DNA of 64,000 nucleotides from Maribacter sp044594925 (GTDB lineage Bacteria; Bacteroidota; Bacteroidia; Flavobacteriales; Flavobacteriaceae), in contig NZ_CP138991.1 of the NCBI RefSeq assembly GCF_044594925.1, forward strand, positions 2,542,001 to 2,606,000, written 5' to 3'. Positions within the stretch are counted from its first letter, which is position 1; each line of letters begins with the position of its first letter. Below the pieces are notes generated by a model. That model was not told where the DNA came from, made no database searches, and was given only the letters and a program-made list of their open reading frames with translations. The position numbers and the translations under genes are program-made. Positions 18,643 through 26,155 of this stretch are shown piece after piece.

Positions 18643-18706
18643 CTTCGACTCCGCTAAGCCAACTATTCTTGAAGACCTTGGCAACCGAGCGTTAACAAAG
18701 TCGAAA
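18636..18706 (+). repeat. Hairpin/REP-like element between nirB and nirD
   Basis: GGCTTAG (18636-18642, overlapping the nirB stop) pairs with CTAAGCC (18654-18660). A wider pair TTCGACT (18644-18650) and AGTCGAA (18699-18705) encloses the spacer. TTCGACTCCGCT-type elements are, from memory, common intergenic repeats in flavobacterial genomes. It may lower nirD-distal expression or protect the nirB message. Confidence 0.6.
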
Positions 18707-18723
18707 ACTATAAAAGAATACTT

Positions 18724-19104
18724 ATGACATTATTAGACTTAAACACCTATAAAACGGTAAAAGAAAGAGATGTAAAAACCTGGTTCAAAGCGGCACCCGT
18801 TTCCAAGTTTCCTAAAAACGGTGGGGCTTGTATTAAATACAAAAACCTGCAAATCGCCATCTTTAATTTTACACGTGAAGGTAAGTGGTACGCTTGCCAA
18901 AATCTTTGCCCGCATAAGATGGAAATGGTACTATCTCGGGGAATGATTGGCGATGAAAACATGGAAGCTAAAGTGGCTTGTCCGCTGCATAAAAATAACT
19001 TCTCACTCAAAACGGGAAAACATTTGAATGGAGATTTAGATGCGATTGCGACCTATCCCGTTAAAATTGAAAATGACTTTGTGTATGTAGGCTTTTCTGA
19101 ATAG
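18724..19104 (+). CDS. nirD: Nitrite reductase small subunit with intact Rieske ligands
   Basis: Partner of NirB. The 126-residue protein has a Rieske fold, and unlike enteric NirD it keeps all four ligands: C-P-H (NLCPHKM, ~58) and C-x2-H (CPLHKNNF, ~84), with 21 residues between. A [2Fe-2S] centre is therefore expected, as in NasE-like subunits. The loops KTGKHLNGD and YPVKIENDFVYV are normal. It lies 81 bp after nirB with a hairpin element between, and 21 bp before the DUF4202 gene. Confidence 0.93.
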   Translation: MTLLDLNTYKTVKERDVKTWFKAAPVSKFPKNGGACIKYKNLQIAIFNFTREGKWYACQNLCPHKMEMVLSRGMIGDENMEAKVACPLHKNNFSLKTGKHLNGDLDAIATYPVKIENDFVYVGFSE

Positions 19105-19125
19105 CTTTGAACAAACTTCAATGCT

Positions 19126-19716
19126 ATGAGCACTTCAGATAAATTACAATTGGCATTTGAGCGTTTTGACGCTTTGAATCAAGCGGATCCGAATACAGAA
19201 GTTTTTGAAGGAAAGAGCTATCCGAAAGAGGTTTTATACGCGCAACGGATGACCAAACAACTTAACAGCTTTGCACCTAAAGCTTCTGAAGCCTTAAAAT
19301 TAACCGCACGGTGTCAGCATATATGCCGATGGGAAATTCCCAGAGATTCCTATGACATGAATCGGGAAGGCTACTTACGTTGGCGGCAAGCTTTAAAAAA
19401 ATTCCACTCAGAAAAAGCGGCTTCCGTATTATCGGAAGTTGGTTATTCAGAAGAAATCATTTCAAAAGTTAGCTTTCTCTTAGAAAAAAAGCAATTAAAA
19501 AAGAACGAAGAAACACAAACGCTAGAAGACGTTATCTGCTTGGTATTTCTTGAGCACTACTTTGAGCCCTTTGCTGCAAAACACCCCGAAGAGAAAACTA
19601 TTGATATTCTTCAAAAAACATGGCGTAAAATGTCTGACAAAGGTCATAAATCGGCCCTAGCGTTATATTTATCCAATGATGCCCTAAATTTAATATCAAA
19701 GGCCATTAGCGCATGA
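19126..19716 (+). CDS. DUF4202 family protein
   Basis: Function unknown. Family features are clear: a DxxNxxDPN-like start (FDALNQADPNTEVFEGKSYPKEVLYAQRMT), RCQHICRWEIPRDSYDMNREGYLRWR in the middle, and LEDVICLVFLEHY...EKTIDILQKTWRKMSDKGH toward the end. The conserved H, R, D and E residues suggest a helical HD-domain-like fold and perhaps metal binding; this is inference. Cytoplasmic, 196 residues. Its place directly behind nirD points to nitrite assimilation or its regulation. Same operon. Confidence 0.85.
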   Translation: MSTSDKLQLAFERFDALNQADPNTEVFEGKSYPKEVLYAQRMTKQLNSFAPKASEALKLTARCQHICRWEIPRDSYDMNREGYLRWRQALKKFHSEKAASVLSEVGYSEEIISKVSFLLEKKQLKKNEETQTLEDVICLVFLEHYFEPFAAKHPEEKTIDILQKTWRKMSDKGHKSALALYLSNDALNLISKAISA

Positions 19717-19747
19717 TCAACTATCTTAGTTAAAAGCACATAAAACC

Positions 19748-21589
19748 ATGCCCAAAAGCATACATGAGAAACCACTAGACACAAGGACCTTTCAAAGAAT
19801 CCGTAAGTGGTATCTTTTTGCGCTAGCAGGTATTGCGCTTACCATTATTATTGCGCAGTTATTAATACAGGCTCATCTTAACTCGCAGCTAAACGACTCG
19901 CGAGTCATCAACATTGCAGGAAGGCAACGTGCTTTCAGTCAAAAATTGGTAAAAGAAGTTTTACTATTAGAAGAAGCAGCTAGCTTAGAAAACCGCGAAA
20001 AAATTAGGTCAGAAATACGACAAACTTTATCGGTATGGCAGGCCTCCCATAGCGGACTACAAAAAGGAAACCTCAAAATGAACCTTCCAGCAGAGGAAAA
20101 TGCTGAAATACTTTCTCTTTTTCTAAACCTTGATGCACATCACCAGAATATGGTTACTGCCTTAGAAGCTATTTTATCCGGCGAAAAATTAACTAGTGAT
20201 TTTACTAAACACAAGGCCGTGCTCCTAGCGAACGAAAGAGATTTTCTACGTTTAATGGATAACATAGTAAACAAATACGATGCCCGTAGTAATGCCCAGC
20301 TACAAAACCTAAAGCAGAAAGAATATTGGCTACTTGCTTTTTCTCTTTTAATTCTTCTCTTAGAAATGCTCTTTATATTTCGGCCACTATCCTTTCAAAT
20401 TCGCAAAACAATATCCAATTTAATGCGAGCGCAGTCGGCATCCAACAGTAATGAAGAAAAAATAAAAAACCTCTTAACAGAGCAGGGAAAAGCTTTAAAA
20501 GAGTTACAAGAACTCAACTTTGTAATTGATAATGCGGCACTTTTTGCTAGTGCCAAAAAAGATGGCAGTGTGGTCTTTATCAGCAAAAAATTTATTAACC
20601 TCCTCGGCATTAAAGAAAATCAGTTAACACAACCACTTTCTGAACTTTTAACCACGGACGAAGGTCAGCAACAATACCTGAAAGAAGTCCTTAAAAGCAA
20701 TCGAAAAAATAATATTAGAAATGAAGAGATACAGATAACCACGGTAACTGGCATGCATATATGGTTAGATATTTCAATCATTCCAATGCACCAGGCTAGC
20801 AAGCAACAGAGTATTTTAATCTTGTGTTCTGAAATTACGGAACGAAAAGAAAATCAGCTTAAAGTAGCGCAATTAACACAAGAAAATTTTGAAGAGCGTA
20901 TGCTTCAGAAAAAAATACAAGCCAGTCAAATTGTAGAAGGTCAAGAAGAGGAACGGAAACGAATTGCTAAAGACATTCATGATGGTATTGGACAAATGCT
21001 TACTGCGCTGAGGTTTAATATTGAATCGATAGACTTAACTGATACCGAAAAAACTCAAGAGAAAATTACATACTTAAAAGATTTAACGGCAGATTTAATA
21101 AAAGGGGTACGTACCGCTACTTTTAACCTTACCCCTCCAGAATTGGCAGACTACGGAATTTTCCCAGCACTTCATAAAATGACCATAGAGCTTTCGAAAC
21201 TTACCGGGAAAACTGTTTTATTCGAGAATAAAACTGAAGAACACATTCGGTTAGATTCCTTGGCCGAAACTAATATTTACAGAGTTACCCAAGAAGCTGT
21301 AAATAATGCTATAAAATACGCCCAAGCAAATTATATTCTTGTTACTATCAATTTTAAGTCGAACATCCTAAGCATTGTAATTGATGATGACGGAAAAGGT
21401 TTTGACACTTCCATATTAAATGAAGTTCCCAAAAACAATAGCGAAGGTGGTATGGGGCTTTTCTTTATGAAGGAACGTATTAGCTATATTAACGGGCGCC
21501 TGTTCATAAACTCAGCACCAGGAAAAGGCACCCGAGTAACAATAAATTATAAAACAGCACCAACACCTATTTTACATGGAACGGAATGA
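19748..21589 (+). CDS. NarX-like nitrate/nitrite sensor histidine kinase
   Basis: Membrane sensor kinase. TM1 (~24-44) is followed by a periplasmic four-helix domain of the PilJ/NarX type whose first helix holds VINIAGRQRAFSQKL (~52-66), close to the nitrate-binding P-box of NarX/NarQ. TM2 is near 198-218. Then come a PAS domain (~255-370), a coiled coil, the HisKA_3 dimerisation helix with RIAKDIHDGIGQ (phospho-acceptor His411), and an HATPase (YRVTQEAVNNAIKYA; DDDGKGFD; GGMGLFFMKERI). Length 613. It overlaps the next gene by 14 bp, so coupling is tight. The NarL-type regulator at 8466-9134 is the likely partner. Confidence 0.92.
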   Translation: MPKSIHEKPLDTRTFQRIRKWYLFALAGIALTIIIAQLLIQAHLNSQLNDSRVINIAGRQRAFSQKLVKEVLLLEEAASLENREKIRSEIRQTLSVWQASHSGLQKGNLKMNLPAEENAEILSLFLNLDAHHQNMVTALEAILSGEKLTSDFTKHKAVLLANERDFLRLMDNIVNKYDARSNAQLQNLKQKEYWLLAFSLLILLLEMLFIFRPLSFQIRKTISNLMRAQSASNSNEEKIKNLLTEQGKALKELQELNFVIDNAALFASAKKDGSVVFISKKFINLLGIKENQLTQPLSELLTTDEGQQQYLKEVLKSNRKNNIRNEEIQITTVTGMHIWLDISIIPMHQASKQQSILILCSEITERKENQLKVAQLTQENFEERMLQKKIQASQIVEGQEEERKRIAKDIHDGIGQMLTALRFNIESIDLTDTEKTQEKITYLKDLTADLIKGVRTATFNLTPPELADYGIFPALHKMTIELSKLTGKTVLFENKTEEHIRLDSLAETNIYRVTQEAVNNAIKYAQANYILVTINFKSNILSIVIDDDGKGFDTSILNEVPKNNSEGGMGLFFMKERISYINGRLFINSAPGKGTRVTINYKTAPTPILHGTE

Positions 21590-22169
21590 GTTATACCCAG
21601 TTTTTTTAAAAGTATCACAATTAAACATTTTAATTGTGGGCGGAGGCAATGTTGCCGAAGAAAAACTTACGTTTTTATTAAAGTCAAGTCCAAACGCTCA
21701 GGTACAAATGATATCACCTATGTACCGTAAAGGTACTATTGAACTGGCTAACAAACATCATGTAAAAATGAACAATGGCCGCTACAAGAGACGGTACCTT
21801 AGAAAAAAACATTTGGTTATTGCTACGACAGAATTCCCTGAAGTAAATGAAAAAGTGTATGCAGATTGCAGAAAGCGTTCTATTTTGGTAAACGTAGCGG
21901 ACAACCCACCCTTCTGTGATTTTTATATGGGCGGTATTGTAACCAAAGGCAATGTAAAAGTAGCCATCTCTACCAACGGAAAATCACCCACCACAGCGAA
22001 ACGGCTACGACAGTTTTTTGAAGATGTAATTCCTGAAAATATAGACGATTTGGTAAAAAACCTAAACGAGTACAGAAAAACCATTAAGGGTGATTTTGAA
22101 GAAAAAGTGGAAACACTAAACGAGTTTACCAAAGGTCTAGTCAATAAAAAAGAGCATCATGAAGATTAG
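21576..22169 (+). CDS. Precorrin-2 dehydrogenase / sirohydrochlorin ferrochelatase (CysG N-terminal type)
   Basis: Finishes siroheme for NirB: NAD-dependent oxidation of precorrin-2, then iron insertion. A Rossmann motif (ILIVGGGNVAEEKL, ~15-28) is followed by VIATTEFPEVN, VNVADNPPFCDFYMGGIV and AISTNGKSPTTAKRLRQ, the standard Met8/CysG-N pattern. The catalytic Asp (VADNPPFCDF) is present. Length 197. It overlaps the kinase gene by 14 bp and the next gene by 11 bp. Together with cobA it supplies the whole branch from uroporphyrinogen III. Confidence 0.92.
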   Translation: MERNELYPVFLKVSQLNILIVGGGNVAEEKLTFLLKSSPNAQVQMISPMYRKGTIELANKHHVKMNNGRYKRRYLRKKHLVIATTEFPEVNEKVYADCRKRSILVNVADNPPFCDFYMGGIVTKGNVKVAISTNGKSPTTAKRLRQFFEDVIPENIDDLVKNLNEYRKTIKGDFEEKVETLNEFTKGLVNKKEHHED

Positions 22170-22521
22170 AATTAGAGGAAACTCCATTAGATATAGACTA
22201 ACCAAGTCTGAAGTGGAGCAATTTACCAAAACAGGTCGTTTTGAGGAAACTACCAATTTTGGAAATTCGGTTTTTACGTATGCCCTCGAAGCCTCGGAAA
22301 CCAGTAATGTAATGGATGCGCAATTTGAAACCAATACCATTACGCTGTTTCTTAGCAAAGAAAAAAGTACAGGCTGGTATACCTCTAACAACATAGGTTT
22401 TAGCCACACGATCAAAAGAGAAGATGGCTCCGAACTTTCCTTACTGGTAGAAAAAGACTTTGTTTGTATGGATGAACGTGTTGAAGACCAAAGTGATAAT
22501 TATCCTAACCCAAAAGCTTAA
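22159..22521 (+). CDS. Small conserved protein, possibly DUF7009 family
   Basis: A 120-residue soluble protein beginning MKIRIRGNSIRYRLTKSEV, predicted to be mostly beta strand. I recall this start as that of the Bacteroidota family DUF7009, but cannot check. Function unknown. It overlaps the ferrochelatase gene by 11 bp and is the last gene of the nirB operon, so it is probably made with the nitrite-reduction proteins. Two cysteines are not seen as a pair, so no metal site is proposed. Confidence 0.65.
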   Translation: MKIRIRGNSIRYRLTKSEVEQFTKTGRFEETTNFGNSVFTYALEASETSNVMDAQFETNTITLFLSKEKSTGWYTSNNIGFSHTIKREDGSELSLLVEKDFVCMDERVEDQSDNYPNPKA

Positions 22522-22579
22522 AAAAGAAAAACGAAAAACGATGCTCTTGTGAACACAAGGAATGGCTTTTACTCCTCCA

Positions 22580-23467
22580 TTAAATATGTTTTAAAAACGT
22601 ATGTAGCACGGGGTTTTTAAATTCCTTTTTCCAAACAATAAACAACTCCGTTTTAATTGTGGTGTTTTTAAGCGTTATAAAACGAATTTTATAATTGTTC
22701 TCATCCCGTAACGAATTAGGTATAATGGAGAGCCCCATACCATTTTCAACCAACTTAAATATTGTTGTTCCATGAATGGCTCTGTGCGAAATAATAGGAC
22801 TAAAATTATGTTCAGAACATAAATTTAATATCTGCTGAAAATACATAGGGCTACTTTCGTTGGGGTATAAAATGAATGGTTCGTGGGCACACTGCCCTAA
22901 ATTGCTAAAATTACTTTCGGTAATAGGATGATGCTCTGGCAATACCAAAGAAAAATTTTCCTTGTAAACCGACTTTATATTCATTTCTGGAGACACTTGA
23001 TTGGATCGTACAAATCCGATATCAATAGTCCCTTCTTCCAACGCCTTTAATTGGTCAGAATTGGTAAGTTCTTCTAAAGCCAAACCAATCTTTGGATGCT
23101 TGCTCGTAAAGGCTTTAATTATGGGCGGCAAATAATGTTTCATACTAGAGCCAACAAATCCTATTTTAAGTTGTCCGCTAGCACCGTTAAGCGCCTCCTG
23201 CCATCGCCCCATGGCATTATTTAATTGATTCATAACAAACTGGGCTTCCTCCAAGAAAAGCTTTCCAGCTGTATTTAAAACCACTTTCCTATTGGTTCTA
23301 TCAAATAATTTCGCTCCTAAAATAGTCTCCAACAAATGAATTTGCTGGCTAAGTGCCGATTGGGAAATCAAAAGTTTATTGGCTGCTTTCCTAAAGTGCA
23401 AGGTTTCTGCCAGCACCAAGAAATAACGCAGATGACGTAGTTCTAATTGATTAATTTTACTAATCAT
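22580..23467 (-). CDS. LysR-family regulator, divergent from the hglS-ALDH7 genes
   Basis: The N-terminal winged helix-turn-helix (LRHLRYFLVLAETLHFRKAANKLLISQSALSQQIHLLE) is followed by a substrate-binding-like domain (KIGFVGSSMKHYLP...). Length 295, typical for LysR. The close divergent spacing (89 bp to the hglS ATG) is the usual layout of a LysR protein and its target. The effector is likely an intermediate of lysine or hydroxylysine breakdown (inference). It resembles the second LysR gene (53349-54245), which sits divergently to hutH in the same way. Confidence 0.9.
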   Translation of the reverse strand: MISKINQLELRHLRYFLVLAETLHFRKAANKLLISQSALSQQIHLLETILGAKLFDRTNRKVVLNTAGKLFLEEAQFVMNQLNNAMGRWQEALNGASGQLKIGFVGSSMKHYLPPIIKAFTSKHPKIGLALEELTNSDQLKALEEGTIDIGFVRSNQVSPEMNIKSVYKENFSLVLPEHHPITESNFSNLGQCAHEPFILYPNESSPMYFQQILNLCSEHNFSPIISHRAIHGTTIFKLVENGMGLSIIPNSLRDENNYKIRFITLKNTTIKTELFIVWKKEFKNPVLHTFLKHI

Positions 23468-23556
23468 TTGATAGTTAATAAAAATTATTGCTACTCAAAC
23501 TTAGTTTTATCTTTACGTTTACAAAAATAAAATGTAAAATTTTTAGTGTAAAAATT

Positions 23557-24459
23557 ATGGGAAATTCTACGGAAAATACTTTAGAAAAAGTACTAACGTC
23601 TTTACTAACTCCTTATAAAAAAAGCGTAACCGATGTTACCAAAATCACCAATGCCATGTTAGCAGCTGGTATTATTGAAAATGAAAAAGACATCGCCAAC
23701 GACCACATTGCGTTTAGAACATTGGGTGTAAAGCATTTGGGTATTGCCTCCTTTGAAAAAATATTTTTACACTTTGGTTATGAGAAAAAAGGGTTTTACA
23801 ATTTTGAAGAAAAAAAGCTAAATGCGTATTGGTATGCCCCACCGGCAGAACATTTTCCAAGAATCTTCATCAGCGAATTACGAGTTGACGATTTGTCGGA
23901 ACAGGCGCAAAAGATTATTTATAAATATACCGACCCTATTACGCAAGACCCCATAGACAGTCTTGATTTAGATAATATTACAGACGTGGCCAACTTTTTT
24001 TATAAGCCTTTATGGGGTTTACCTTCTTCTGAAGAGTACACCACACTTTTAAATGAAACAGAATATGCCGCATGGGTTATTTACAATCGCTACTATTTAA
24101 ACCACTATACCATTAGCATACACGACCTCCCTGAGGGATACAATACCGTAGAAGATTTTAATAATTTTCTTGAAGGCATTCAGATAAAACTAAACACCGC
24201 AGGCGGTAAAGTAAAAATTAGCGGTGATGGTTTATTAAAACAAAGCAGTACCGTGGCTAAAATGATTGATGCTACGTTTTCGGATAATAAAACTTTAAAA
24301 ATTGCTGGAAGCTATGTTGAATTTGCAGAGCGCAAACTACTTCCAGAATACAGCGAAACTAAAAAGGAAGACATAAAAAGAAATTACCGTCGTGATGGCT
24401 TTGAAACGGCTAATGCCGATAAAATTTTTGAAAGCACCTACACGCAACAAACCAAATAA
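23557..24459 (+). CDS. hglS: 2-oxoadipate dioxygenase/decarboxylase (HglS, DUF1338)
   Basis: Converts 2-oxoadipate to D-2-hydroxyglutarate with O2 and Fe(II), the bacterial route out of lysine-type breakdown. Vicinal-oxygen-chelate-like motifs are present: NDHIAFRTLG (His ~50), LNHYTISIH (His ~182) and YVEFAER (Glu ~254), matching the family's 2-His-1-Glu metal site. The start is placed at ATG 23557 (MGNSTENTLEK); the reading frame is open 69 bases further upstream but those residues are hydrophobic, unlike the family. Length 300, shorter than Pseudomonas HglS. It lies 13 bp before the ALDH7 gene. Confidence 0.85.
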   Translation: MGNSTENTLEKVLTSLLTPYKKSVTDVTKITNAMLAAGIIENEKDIANDHIAFRTLGVKHLGIASFEKIFLHFGYEKKGFYNFEEKKLNAYWYAPPAEHFPRIFISELRVDDLSEQAQKIIYKYTDPITQDPIDSLDLDNITDVANFFYKPLWGLPSSEEYTTLLNETEYAAWVIYNRYYLNHYTISIHDLPEGYNTVEDFNNFLEGIQIKLNTAGGKVKISGDGLLKQSSTVAKMIDATFSDNKTLKIAGSYVEFAERKLLPEYSETKKEDIKRNYRRDGFETANADKIFESTYTQQTK

Positions 24460-24472
24460 ATACTACAAAAAA

Positions 24473-26002
24473 ATGAAAGATATTTTACAAGCATTTAACC
24501 TAAAACAACCGTATTGCAATATCAGTACAGGACAAAAAGATTGGGTTGGAACTAGCGGAAAAACTGCCACAATACACTCTCCAGTTGATAATGCTGTTAT
24601 TGGCTCCATAGCCCTTGCCGATGTTGAAAGTTATGATGCCGTAGTTGCAAAAGCCAATGAAGCTTTCCCTATTTGGAAAGCACTTCCAGCGCCACAACGT
24701 GGTGAAATTGTTCGTCAGTTTGGGGATGCGCTTAGAAAAGAGAAAGAAAACCTAGGAAAGCTTGTAAGCTACGAAATGGGAAAGAGCCTGCAAGAAGGCT
24801 ATGGTGAGGTTCAAGAAATGATAGATATTTGCGATTTTGCAGTAGGTTTATCGCGTCAGCTTTACGGATTGCAGATGCATTCCGAAAGACCCAACCACCG
24901 TATGTTTGAGCAATGGCACCCTTTAGGAACCGTAGGCATAATTTCTGCTTTCAATTTTCCGGTTGCCGTTTGGGCGTGGAACGCTGCTTTGTCTTGGGTT
25001 TGTGGTAATGTATGTATTTGGAAACCTTCTGAAAAAACACCTTTTTCGGCTTTGGCTTGTCAAGAAATCTTCAAAACTGTTTTAAAAGCAAATGACTTAC
25101 CAGAAGGTATTTCTAATGCGATTATAGGCGATAGCGACATAGGCAGACGTATGGCTGCTGACCAAAATATTGCTTTAGTTTCTGCAACAGGTTCTACCAG
25201 AATGGGGAAAAGTGTTGCTGAAACTGTTGGAAAAAGACTTGGAAAATCTATACTGGAATTAGGAGGTAACAATGCTATTATTGTAACCGAAGAAGCAGAC
25301 TTAAATGCTGCCGTTCCTGCTATTGTTTTTGGTGCCGTTGGTACCGCAGGACAACGCTGTACATCAACACGTAGATTGATAGTTCATAAAAATCAATATC
25401 AAGATTTATTGGCAAAATTAACAAGCGCCTATAAGCAATTGCAAATAGGAAACCCGTTAGATGAAAAAAACCATGTAGGCCCATTAATTGATACGAATGC
25501 TGTAAATGCCTATTTAAAAACCATAGAAGAAGCCCAAAAACAGGGTGGAAAACTAGCCTATGGCAACGAGGTATTAGCAGGTGATGCTTATACATCTGGC
25601 TGCTACGTAGCCCCAACAATAATTGAAGCAAACATAGACATGCCTATTGTTAAGCACGAAACTTTTGCTCCAATTTTATATATTTTCGCTTACGAGAGCT
25701 TTGAAGAAGCCATTGCTATACAAAACAACGTACCTCAAGGTTTATCCTCTGCCGTATTTACCTTAAACATGCAGCAGGCGGAAAAATTCTTATCTAATGC
25801 TGGTTCTGACTGTGGTATTGCCAATGTTAACATTGGTACTTCTGGTGCTGAAATTGGTGGTGCTTTTGGTGGTGAAAAAGAAACTGGTGGCGGTAGAGAA
25901 AGTGGTTCAGATTCATGGAAAGCGTATATGAGAAGGCAAACCTGTACCGTTAATTATGGTAAAGATGCCCCTTTAGCACAAGGCATCGTTTTTAACCTAT
26001 AA
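24473..26002 (+). CDS. ALDH7-type 2-aminoadipate-6-semialdehyde dehydrogenase
   Basis: Oxidises 2-aminoadipate-6-semialdehyde (in equilibrium with piperideine-6-carboxylate) to 2-aminoadipate with NAD(P)+. Catalytic Cys295 (GTAGQRCTSTRR) and general-base Glu262 (LELGGNNAIIV) are present, with GSTRMGKSV cofactor contact. The C-terminal GGAFGGEKETGGGRESGSDSWKAYMRR block and MFEQWHPLGTVGIISAFNFPVAVW are hallmarks of ALDH7/antiquitin. Start at ATG 24473 (MKDILQAF); more upstream in-frame codons overlap hglS. Its two neighbours act immediately before and after in the proposed pathway. Confidence 0.9.
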   Translation: MKDILQAFNLKQPYCNISTGQKDWVGTSGKTATIHSPVDNAVIGSIALADVESYDAVVAKANEAFPIWKALPAPQRGEIVRQFGDALRKEKENLGKLVSYEMGKSLQEGYGEVQEMIDICDFAVGLSRQLYGLQMHSERPNHRMFEQWHPLGTVGIISAFNFPVAVWAWNAALSWVCGNVCIWKPSEKTPFSALACQEIFKTVLKANDLPEGISNAIIGDSDIGRRMAADQNIALVSATGSTRMGKSVAETVGKRLGKSILELGGNNAIIVTEEADLNAAVPAIVFGAVGTAGQRCTSTRRLIVHKNQYQDLLAKLTSAYKQLQIGNPLDEKNHVGPLIDTNAVNAYLKTIEEAQKQGGKLAYGNEVLAGDAYTSGCYVAPTIIEANIDMPIVKHETFAPILYIFAYESFEEAIAIQNNVPQGLSSAVFTLNMQQAEKFLSNAGSDCGIANVNIGTSGAEIGGAFGGEKETGGGRESGSDSWKAYMRRQTCTVNYGKDAPLAQGIVFNL

Positions 26003-26047
26003 TACCAAATACCAACGCAGCAACGTTATCGTAAAACATAATGCCTA

Positions 26048-26092
26048 AAAACACTTAATTTTAAAGCGGAATTCGATAAATTAAGTGTTTTT
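26048..26092 (+). terminator. Strong hairpin terminator between the ALDH7 gene and the kinase-lyase fusion
   Basis: Perfect 14-bp stem AAAACACTTAATTT (26048-26061) and AAATTAAGTGTTTT (26078-26091), 16-base loop, ending in T-rich sequence. It implies the fusion gene at 26156 has its own promoter or depends on read-through. Confidence 0.75.
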
Positions 26093-26155
26093 ATTAAGCG
26101 TTGGTATGACGTATGAAAGCCAAAATTTTTTACGCTGTTTCCTATTGATAAATTT

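Noticed and set aside
5021..25610. Other TACGTA hits within coding regions (for example near 5022, 21115, 25605)
   Set aside because: Single half-sites inside genes, no second heptamer at the right spacing.
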